From contig NZ_CP035807.1 in NCBI RefSeq assembly GCF_008329945.1, positions 310,001-374,000 of the forward strand: a DNA stretch of 64,000 nucleotides. Direction: 5' to 3'. Shown here piece by piece: positions 53,885 through 62,400 of the stretch. The notes under the pieces were generated by a model. It ran no database searches, was not told the DNA's origin, and worked only from the letters and a program-made list of their open reading frames with translations. The position numbers and the translations under genes were made by a program. Numbering within the stretch: the stretch's first letter is position 1; every line of letters starts with the position of its first letter. This DNA comes from Thiospirochaeta perfilievii (GTDB taxonomy: Bacteria; Spirochaetota; Spirochaetia; DSM-2461).

Positions 53885-54925
53885 ATGAGCGCTGAACACT
53901 ATTTCCCTAAAAATTATAAATCACTTCTATCTTTAGAAGAGACAGAGAAGGCAATTGCAGAAATTAAAAACTTTTTTCAAACATATATGTCTGCCCAACT
54001 TAAATTAAGGAGAGTAACAGCTCCCCTATTTCTAGAAAGTAAAACAGGTTTAAACGATGATCTAAATGGAATTGAAAAACCAGTTTCATTTAAACCCTTA
54101 GGAATGGAGGGTGTAACTGCAGAGATAGTACAGTCACTAGCTAAATGGAAAAGAATGATGTTAGGAGATTACAAAATTGATCTTGGTTACGGAATTTTTA
54201 CTGATATGAATGCTATTAGACCAGATGAAGAGCCTGATAATCTTCACTCCTACTATGTTGATCAGTGGGATTGGGAAATGGCTATAAAACAAGAGAATAG
54301 AAATATAGACTTTCTTAAAAAAATTGTTAAAAAGATCTACGCTACAATGTTAGCAACAGAATTTTTAGTATACGAAAGTTACCCAGAAATAAAACCTATC
54401 TTACCAGAGGATATAACATTTATCCATTCAGAAGAGCTTTGTAGAAAATATCCAGATCTATCACCATGTCAGAGAGAATCTGAAGTAGCAAAAGAGTTCG
54501 GAGCAGTATTTATTATAGGTATTGGAGGGAATCTCTCCGATGGGAAACCTCATGATGGTAGAGCCCCTGATTACGACGACTGGAGTACTCCTACTTCTAA
54601 GGACCAAAAAGGGTTAAACGGAGATATTATTTTGTGGAACCCAGTTTTAGAGAGAACATTTGAGATATCCTCTATGGGTATTCGGGTAAATGCAGAGGTT
54701 TTAGAGAAACAACTTAAAATAAAAGGTGCAGAGGATAGAAAAGAGCTTCTTTTTCATAAGCGTCTACTAAATGGTGATTTTCCAGACTCAGTTGGTGGTG
54801 GTATTGGCCAATCTAGACTCTGTATGTTTTTCCTAAGAAAGGCACATATTGGGGAAGTTCAATCTAGTTTATGGCCAGAGGACGTTATAAATAACTGTAA
54901 AAAGAACAATATTTACCTTATGTAA
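53885..54925 (+). CDS. asnA: Aspartate--ammonia ligase (asparagine synthetase A)
   Basis: 346 residues, close to the normal length. It makes asparagine from aspartate, ammonia and ATP. Landmarks: L-R-R-V-T-A-P-L-F-L, G-L-N-D-D-L-N-G, W-K-R-M-M-L, M-N-A-I-R-P-D-E, D-Q-W-D-W-E, and G-G-G-I-G-Q-S-R-L-C-M-F-F-L. AAGGA seven bases before ATG gives a clear start. It is a class II tRNA-synthetase-like enzyme. It follows the LysR gene by 73 bases and is closed by a strong terminator. Confidence 0.96.
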   Translation: MSAEHYFPKNYKSLLSLEETEKAIAEIKNFFQTYMSAQLKLRRVTAPLFLESKTGLNDDLNGIEKPVSFKPLGMEGVTAEIVQSLAKWKRMMLGDYKIDLGYGIFTDMNAIRPDEEPDNLHSYYVDQWDWEMAIKQENRNIDFLKKIVKKIYATMLATEFLVYESYPEIKPILPEDITFIHSEELCRKYPDLSPCQRESEVAKEFGAVFIIGIGGNLSDGKPHDGRAPDYDDWSTPTSKDQKGLNGDIILWNPVLERTFEISSMGIRVNAEVLEKQLKIKGAEDRKELLFHKRLLNGDFPDSVGGGIGQSRLCMFFLRKAHIGEVQSSLWPEDVINNCKKNNIYLM

Positions 54926-54946
54926 TAACAGCTACAAAACATAATA

Positions 54947-54976
54947 GGTGGCAGTTCTATTTGTTATACTGCCACC
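54947..54976 (+). terminator. Terminator after asnA
   Basis: GGTGGCAGT (54947-54955) pairs with ACTGCCACC (54968-54976) and flanking AT pairs extend it; CTATTTCTT follows on the plus strand. It terminates asnA and may also serve the minus-strand gene on the other side. Confidence 0.8.
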
Positions 54977-55034
54977 CTATTTCTTATACATACTCTCTAA
55001 TGTTAACTTTAAACTATGTTACATAATATATTTA

Positions 55035-55891
55035 CTATTTAAATAGTGAAACCATTTTAGTCTTTTCTGCTAGTTTAACCATATCTTCTGTATAGTTATA
55101 ATTTGGATCATAATTTTCAGCTGCCTTTACAATCTTTGGAAATATTTTTACCTCTGCTGCTGAGTTGATAAATGAATTACCTAACTGTAATGCGTAGCCT
55201 ATAAGGGTATCTAGTTCATCTTGCTTATCATATGGCCTATACCATGTGGAGTAATTTTGTTTAGTATCTCCCCAGGGTCCTCTACAGATAGTTTTTATGC
55301 ATTGAAAGGCGAGATTTTTTTAATAGCTATGTCTCTTAACTCATTAAAATCTTTATTATATTGTTCATTTCTCATTAAAGCGTAGTTGTAAGGGAGCAAA
55401 ACCGACTCAAAATCAAACTCTTTTAAACTTCTAATGTGCATTTTGGGAACTACTAGTTCATGCCCTGTTACACCTAAATGCTTTGCTAACCCCTTCTCTT
55501 TAGCCTCTATAAATGCCTCTAGAGCTCCACCTTCACTATAGGTTTGTTGCCAATGATCCTCATCTATTAAAAGGTGCATTTGCCAAAGATCTATATGATC
55601 AGTATTTAGTTTATCTAGGGATCGATACAACTCTTCTAAAGCCTCTTTTTTACTTCTCTTCTCAGTTTTAGTTGCCAGAAAAAATTTATCTCTATACTTT
55701 TTAATCCACGGCCCTAGACGTAACTCAGACTTACCATAACTAGCTGCAGTATCTATATGGTTAATACCACTCTCTATTACATGTTCCATACATTTATCTG
55801 CTGTTAACTGATCTACATCGTAAAAAGCTGCAGCACCAAATAGTATCCTTGTCGATTTGTGTCCTGTATTACCAAAGTTTAATTTTTCCAT
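55035..55891 (-). pseudogene. Aldo/keto reductase, frameshifted
   Basis: The open frame from 55891 encodes an aldo/keto reductase start: I-L-F-G-A-A-A-F-Y-D-V, H-I-D-T-A-A-S-Y-G-K-S-E, the lysine in F-L-A-T-K-T-E, and D-L-W-Q-M-H, but stops at 55295 after 198 residues. Adding one base to the seven-A run (T at 55315-55321) joins it to A-F-Q-C-I-K-T-I-C-R-G-P-W-G, then Q-N-Y-S-T-W-Y-R-P and a stop at 55035. That gives 285 residues, normal length. It is thus a one-base deletion in a homopolymer, real or from sequencing. The enzyme should reduce aldehydes or ketones with NADPH. No close partner gene. Confidence 0.85.
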
Positions 55892-56033
55892 TATATTCCC
55901 TCTACTTTTTACAATTATAGAACAATATATGTTTAAGGTCTAATATCTCTCTAGAGATTAGATAGTCATCACAAGTTTTACTTATTATATATTTCAAAGT
56001 ATATATCATATATCCTATTTATTATTTTAATAT

Positions 56034-56912
56034 TTAGTTTAATTCAATAGTGATATGGCTTATCTCACATTTATTTCTTACTTGATTGTAAAATTGTTTT
56101 TTATTAAATTCAGGTCCAGGTTTTATAGTAAGAATCAAAGCTTTACTAGTTTCGGATATTTGCCAAAGATGAAGATCAAAAATAGAAGATTTACTCTCTT
56201 CTAGTAATTTACTAATAATTTCATACTCCTTTTTACTTGGATAATAGTCTACTAGCAATTTACCACTTGAAACCAGTAAACCATGAGCCCACTTCAATAT
56301 AACAATAGCCCCTAATATGGCAACTACTGCATCTGGCCAAATTTGGTCAAAATATTTTCCTAATAATAATGCAAAAATAGCAAGTATAGATGTTAATGCA
56401 TCTGTTAAAACATGAATGTACGCAGCCCTTAAATTATGATCATGACTATGAGAGTGATTGTGTTCATGCCCCGAAGAACTCTGAGATAGAATAATGGCAC
56501 TAATGACATTAACAACTAATCCTATTATAGCGACAAATATTGCTTGATTAAAAAGTATATTTTGTGGTGATATAATCCTATGTATAGCTTCATATATCAT
56601 AAAAATGGCAGTTATTCCCAAGACTATAGAGTTTGAATATCCACCTAAAATACCAATTTTACCGGTTGAAAATTGGAAATTTGGATTTTTAAAATGATTT
56701 TTAGCTATTAAATATGCTATAAATGTAATAATTAATGCAAACGTATGAGTACCCATATGTATACCATCTGCAAGTAGTGACATTGAACCGGTTATTAAAC
56801 CATATACAATCTCTGCTATCATAGTTATTAGGGTGAGAAGAACCACAATACCTGTACGCTTCATATTTTCTGAATTATTTATCATTTCTAAATCTTGATT
56901 ACAAACTCTCAT
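56034..56912 (-). CDS. Cation diffusion facilitator (CDF) metal efflux protein
   Basis: 292 residues with six membrane segments. The metal-site pattern is S-L-L-A-D-G-I-H-M-G-T-H in TM2 and H-V-L-T-D-A-L-T-S in TM5. A His-rich loop, H-E-H-N-H-S-H-S-H-D-H-N, lies between TM4 and TM5. A cytoplasmic domain follows (D-L-H-L-W-Q-I-S). It exports Zn2+, Co2+ or similar ions. The H...D pair in TM2/TM5 resembles DmeF-like transporters. It is downstream of a MarR gene, nine bases apart with AGGAG overlapping the stop, so the two form an operon. Confidence 0.9.
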   Translation of the reverse strand: MRVCNQDLEMINNSENMKRTGIVVLLTLITMIAEIVYGLITGSMSLLADGIHMGTHTFALIITFIAYLIAKNHFKNPNFQFSTGKIGILGGYSNSIVLGITAIFMIYEAIHRIISPQNILFNQAIFVAIIGLVVNVISAIILSQSSSGHEHNHSHSHDHNLRAAYIHVLTDALTSILAIFALLLGKYFDQIWPDAVVAILGAIVILKWAHGLLVSSGKLLVDYYPSKKEYEIISKLLEESKSSIFDLHLWQISETSKALILTIKPGPEFNKKQFYNQVRNKCEISHITIELN

Positions 56913-56920
56913 TTAATCTC

Positions 56921-57331
56921 CTACATTACTTCTTGTATTTTTTTAAGATTTCTAAAAAAAACCTCACACTCTTGGGGTTCAATTATATGAATAATATCTG
57001 CAATAAGATGGTCGTGCATATTGTGGTGATTATCATATTCTATTTGACCTTTTTCAGTTAATGCAATAAAATATGACCTTTTATCATCCTTATCAATAAT
57101 TTTTCTAATATAATCCTTAGATAGCAAACGGTGTACCATAACTGTAAGAGTTCCTGTAGTAACACCTACAGTCAGAGCTAACTCTTTCATTCTTATTTTT
57201 TTATTATATCCAACAACTTCTAATAGATGCATTTGTGCTAAAGATATGTCCCTATTTGCTACAATACTATTTTCCCAGGATGACATACGTTCATAGAATT
57301 CGACTAATATATTGGAATATTTTTCATTCAT
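56921..57331 (-). CDS. MarR-family transcriptional regulator
   Basis: 136 residues with a winged helix (M-K-E-L-A-L-T-V-G-V-T-T-G-T-L-T-V-M-V-H-R-L and the wing D-K-D-D-K-R-S-Y-F-I-A-L-T). It is the first gene of the operon with the CDF exporter, so it is likely to respond to metal; two palindromes sit in its promoter region at 57341-57378. AAGGT lies about eight bases before ATG. It may work like AdcR or ZitR, but metal ligands are not obvious from sequence. Confidence 0.88.
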   Translation of the reverse strand: MNEKYSNILVEFYERMSSWENSIVANRDISLAQMHLLEVVGYNKKIRMKELALTVGVTTGTLTVMVHRLLSKDYIRKIIDKDDKRSYFIALTEKGQIEYDNHHNMHDHLIADIIHIIEPQECEVFFRNLKKIQEVM

Positions 57332-57340
57332 AAAATTACC

Positions 57341-57378
57341 TTGACTATCAAACTATACGGCTTTACCTTGATTGTCAA
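57341..57378 (-). promoter_or_regulatory. Two MarR operator copies
   Basis: TTGACTATCAA (57341-57351) and TTGATTGTCAA (57368-57378) are related TTGA-N3-TCAA palindromes 27 bases apart, immediately upstream of the MarR gene. The second extends to TACCTTGA/TCAAGGTA and is perfect. The spacing is between two and three helical turns. Confidence 0.7.
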
Positions 57379-57488
57379 GGTATTTTATTATCCTCTATAA
57401 ATAAAAAATAATATAACGACCTAACTAATAACTCCCCTTAACTCAATTACTTAATAGTAAAGCTTGATATAGGATAAATAAAATAGTA

Positions 57489-59219
57489 TTAATCAACTTT
57501 AAATTTTCCAACTTCCTTCATTAATGCTTCTATACTAGACTTATTATCATTAGTTAGTTCATTTACTTTTGTTACTGCTATACTTACTAAATCCTCTCCA
57601 GTTGTTATTTCGGATATTCCAGTGGTAATTTTTTCTGTAATGGAGTTCATATTAAACACTTCTTTAGAGACTTGTTCACTACTTCTTAGCATCTCTTGAG
57701 AATTAACTTGAACTTGTTGAGTAATATCATTAAGGGTACTTATAGCCTCTAGAACTTGTGTACTACCTGAGCTCTGCTCTTCCATAGCTCTTCTTATTCC
57801 TATTTCTTGTTCAGCAACTATGTCTACTTCTGATTGTATAATATCGAACTTATCTTGAACATTTTTTGTTGAGTTAGTTATCTCTTCTATAGAATCTTTG
57901 ATTCTTTTAAGTACAACAGATACTGTTTTAGCCTTCTCATTTGAGTTTTCAGCTAACTTTCTAATCTCATCAGCCACAACTGCAAAGCCTTTTCCTGTAT
58001 CTCCAGCATGTGCAGCTTCTATTGCGGCATTCATTGATAATAGGTTAGTTTGACTAGCAATATTTTGTATAACTAAACTAATTTCTAAAAGACCATCGGA
58101 TTCTTCTGCTACTTTTAATATATCACTAGCAATATTATCTAAACCATTTCTACCAGAATTAGAAGACTCTTTGAGTTTTTTAATATTTATATCATTTTTA
58201 ATCAGTGTCTGGGTAACACTACTAATATTAGCTATCATCTCTTCAATTGAAGCTGATGACTCAGTTACATTAGTTGACTGATCCTCAATAAGATAGTTTA
58301 GTGTCTCAATACTTATAGTAATTTTATCTATAGCTTCGCTTGTTCCTGTTACACTTAGCACCTGATTAGTTGTTAGCATATCTATTCTATTTATACTGTT
58401 ATTTATATCGTTAATTTTAATTGCTGTTTCAGACATATTATTTGAAAGATTTAAAGCTACATTTTGTAATGATATTGATTGATTTTTAACAATTGCTATA
58501 AGCTTTCGAATCTTATCAAATGTTCTATTAAGATATATTACCATATCACCAATTTCATCTTTAGAACTAATAACTATTTCTTGGCTAAGATCTCCAGAAC
58601 TCATAGCTGGTAAAAGATTTACTATTTTCCTTAAAGGCTTAGTAATTTGAACACCTAAAACAATTGAAATAACTATAGATATAGATATTCCAATTACAAG
58701 AATAATAATAATCCATGTTATAATACTTTTAATTGGATTATATATTTCATGTTCCCAGGCTGAAGAACATATAGACCACCCAAATTTGGGCGATGCTTGA
58801 AAGTATACTTGTTTCCACTTTCCTGTTTTTGGAGATATATATCTTATAAACCTTTTTTCTAAGTTAGAGTTTCGTTGTTCTATAATGTAATCAATAAAGT
58901 CTTCCTTCCCTAACCAATTTTGCCCTAAGACCGATTTATTTGGATGAATAATATATGTTCCATGTTTATCTAAAACAAAATAAAAACCTGTTTCACCTAT
59001 GACTCTGTCTAATACAACTTTACTAATTTTTTCAAAATCTTTATCCATGTCCATTGTTTCAACTACATTAGTCAAGGTTGTTACCATGTTTTGAGATTCT
59101 GATTGAATCATTAAACGTATAGAATTACTTACAATAGCTAATATAATACCACCTGCAAGTGAAAATAACAGCGTAATTGTAAGCGTGAAAGAGAGAATTA
59201 AACGTGGTTTTATATACAT
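57489..59219 (-). CDS. Methyl-accepting chemotaxis protein
   Basis: 576 residues. Membrane segments at about 10-35 and 166-190 enclose a single Cache-type sensor ([20 protein letters not shown]). A HAMP region follows ([12 protein letters not shown]). The signalling domain peaks at the hairpin tip [20 protein letters not shown]. It should sense a small extracellular ligand and send signals to CheA/CheW. GGAG lies before ATG. It is a single gene with no chemotaxis neighbours. Confidence 0.93.
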   Translation of the reverse strand: MYIKPRLILSFTLTITLLFSLAGGIILAIVSNSIRLMIQSESQNMVTTLTNVVETMDMDKDFEKISKVVLDRVIGETGFYFVLDKHGTYIIHPNKSVLGQNWLGKEDFIDYIIEQRNSNLEKRFIRYISPKTGKWKQVYFQASPKFGWSICSSAWEHEIYNPIKSIITWIIIILVIGISISIVISIVLGVQITKPLRKIVNLLPAMSSGDLSQEIVISSKDEIGDMVIYLNRTFDKIRKLIAIVKNQSISLQNVALNLSNNMSETAIKINDINNSINRIDMLTTNQVLSVTGTSEAIDKITISIETLNYLIEDQSTNVTESSASIEEMIANISSVTQTLIKNDINIKKLKESSNSGRNGLDNIASDILKVAEESDGLLEISLVIQNIASQTNLLSMNAAIEAAHAGDTGKGFAVVADEIRKLAENSNEKAKTVSVVLKRIKDSIEEITNSTKNVQDKFDIIQSEVDIVAEQEIGIRRAMEEQSSGSTQVLEAISTLNDITQQVQVNSQEMLRSSEQVSKEVFNMNSITEKITTGISEITTGEDLVSIAVTKVNELTNDNKSSIEALMKEVGKFKVD

Positions 59220-59391
59220 AAATACTCCTACAAACTTTTCTTAGAACGATCTAATATAATTAAAGTATAGAGTAAATAAAACTTCAATAAAATAAAACTA
59301 TTTAATATAATCCTATTACATACCTATGTGTTTATCTGTTATAAATAAAATTTAGGGAAACTATTCTCAAAATAAATCCTGATACATAAAA

Positions 59392-59421
59392 AAAGCGGCC
59401 AATGATTTAATTAGCCGCTTT
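59392..59421 (-). terminator. Strong terminator of the carboxylase gene
   Basis: AAAGCGGC (59392-59399) pairs with GCCGCTTT (59414-59421). On the minus strand the stem is followed by a run of seven T. It lies just beyond the carboxylase stop at 59428. Confidence 0.88.
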
Positions 59422-59427
59422 ATCATA

Positions 59428-62400
59428 CTACATACCTTTTTCTATTACATTAATAATATATGGCCTTAACTCATGAGTTTTAATAATATCATCAATTGAA
59501 CCAACGGATTTAGCCCTCTCTACTGAGTGTACTGAATCAAAATTCTGACTCTGTTCACTCTGTTTTTCGTTTTTAACCCTATTAAACAGGGTATTATAAT
59601 CCTTTTTACTTAAGTTCCCAGATTCAAAATCTGCTTTAGCCTCTAAAATACGTGGATCATTACTTGTAGCTGTTAATACCTTTTTAGGGAATATTACAGC
59701 TGCAGCAGGAGCACCACCAATAACAGAAGCGTAGGAACCCTCTAGGGCTGCGGATCTTAGGTTTGGATTTAAAGATTTTGAGAAAACAACATAGGCCCCT
59801 CCGTGGTATCTTGCAACAACTACAAAACTAATTGGACCTTTAAAGTTAACAACAGCTCTACCAATCTCTGCCCCATACTCTAACTGTAATTTTCTTAAAG
59901 ACTCAGGGGAGCCATCAAATCCTGAGAGGTTTGCAACAATTACCAGTGGAAGATGTCCACTAAAAGCGTTAATACCCCTTGCAATCTTTTTAGATGACAT
60001 TGGAAATAGTGTACCACCAGACCAACTATCTGGACCGTCAAATGGTACTTCCCCAATTCTAGAGAGGTTTCTTGACTCGATTCCTATCATTCCTACTGAG
60101 TATCCCCCCATTTGGGTTTCCCACACAATTGAAGTATCAGAGTCTTTAAGGTTTCTCCATCTTTCACAGTAGTCTGCATCCTTATCTACTAGGGATCCCA
60201 TAACCTGTCTTATATCAAATGGTTTTTTCCTCTCTGGATTCTTCTCAAAACTAAAGATATCTCCAATAGTTTCAAAACCCTGATCTAAAAAATCCCTATA
60301 AGGCTCTTTTGCAACATCCCTATCCACAGGGTCGTTTGTTACTTTACGTGAAGGGTATTTATTACCAGATGGAACATAGGTATATCTGTAGTGACTAAAT
60401 AGATAATTATACGCCTCTACAAGATTTGAAACTCTAACTTGGGCTTGACCGTTTGGTCCCATTATCTTCTCAGCACCACCAATATCTAAGTTATTCTCCC
60501 CAGAAACAGATCCTGAAAAATCTAAGGCTTTTTTACCTGTTAACAGTAAAGCTCCATCATCTGTCATTATTAATAGCCCCCTAGTATGCATTAACATTGT
60601 AGCCTCTGCATTCCAGTAGGACTGGGCACCAACATTTATACCTGGAACTATAATATTTATCTCGCCCCCATTTTGGGTAAAATTAACTATCTTTCTTAAA
60701 GTAGTACCTGTCCAATCTAGGTTTTCAGTACCACTGTCCATAGTTATTTTTGCTCCGGATGATATTGCAACCCACTCAATAGGAAGCTTTTTCTCATCTG
60801 CTAGGTCAATTGCAGCATTTATTCTCCTACACTCTGGTTCAGAAAGGGAACCTAAATCCTTTGAAGGGTCGGATATTATAATAACCCTTTTTAGACTCTC
60901 TTCCATAAAGGTTACCCTATTACTAATTATACCAAAAACTACATTAGCTTGGTTTTCCCCAGGTTCCCGACCGTTACAAGAGATGGTCTCCTGCTCTCCA
61001 TTATTGTCTATAGTTATATCAAACTCTTGGAACTGTCCAGATTTTATAGCCGAATCCATGGATTTAGAACTAGTAAGTAGTTTAATAAACTCATAGGGAT
61101 AAACAGAGTTTCGCTGTCTAGCTACTACAGCCCTTGAAACATAGTTGTTGTAACTCTGTAATAACTCTTCTGAAGGTGTTCTCTGTCTAAGATTAAATTT
61201 GTCATCGGATACAATTGTGTAATTAAGCTCAATCTCCCGTATAGCCTCTTCACTCCACCTTTTACGAACAGAGTAGATAACAAGCTTCTCTAAACCTAGA
61301 TCATGGGTTAAAGGTAGAAGTTTTTTACTATAACCCTGTAGATCCTTATAGCCAACTTCTAATAAAGTTCTATTATGAATAATAATCCTATTCCATACTA
61401 ATCTATATTTATACCCCATTTGGGCTGATCTCATAGAGTTTATAAGGTCAATTAATCTACCCTCCAGGAATACCATTCGTTGAAGATTACCCTCATCGTC
61501 TATCTCCATCTCTGTTCCAGCTATATCAACATAACCTAAAAGTCTAACATCCTTAGGGTTATCTTTAGCTGTAGCTTCTAATAAGAAGATATTTTCCTGT
61601 CTATATAACATTTTAACACTAAAGTTTCTTAACCTATATATTCTTAACTCTCTATACTGTAGTGGGCTAAAATCCCTATGTAGAGTATTCTCTTCCCATT
61701 TTGAGTTAAAGTTATAACTTCTAAAATTCCATATGTTATCTTTTAAATTACCAATAGAAACAGTTAAACCACTTAAACCTTTAACTTCCTCTATTTTAGA
61801 AAATAGGGAGTCATCTGCGTCTTTAGTTAAAAAGATAACTTCTGATAAACCCTTTAAACTAGTAATATCTAAAAGGTCATAGGCACCCTTTTCTAATAAA
61901 ATTACTCCACTACTTACAGAGCTGTTATTACTATTTACAACAGCACATCTATTTCCTAAAACATCAATATTATAAGTGGAAGATATATCCCTATCTCTAT
62001 TAAGTTTATGGGCTATAAGAGGTAAGATAACATCTCTTTTACTATCACTTTCATAGGCTCTATTAACTAACTCTCTTAACATCATAGATCCACTATTGGA
62101 AACTTTACTTATATCTTCGTTATTAATATTATCTGCATCAATATCATCTAATAGTTCATGTAGGTTTTCTAATTTAATAGTTTCATACAGGTCTCTTCTA
62201 GACTTATCTAGTAAGTGATAACGGGCATGGAATGCTGCATCAGTTAGAGATATATTAGATGACCTACTAATGTAAATTAATCTATTTAACTCAGATTTAA
62301 CCCTACTAGTCTGTTCCTTAGTAATTCCTAGTTTAGCAAGAGTTGAAAGTAGTACTTTTAATATCTCCTGCTTCTTATTTAATAGGCCATGGGATCTAAA

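Noticed and set aside
55035-55294. Empty intergenic space after a short aldo/keto reductase
   Set aside because: The minus strand continues the same protein in another frame to a stop at 55035, so this is coding sequence after a frameshift.
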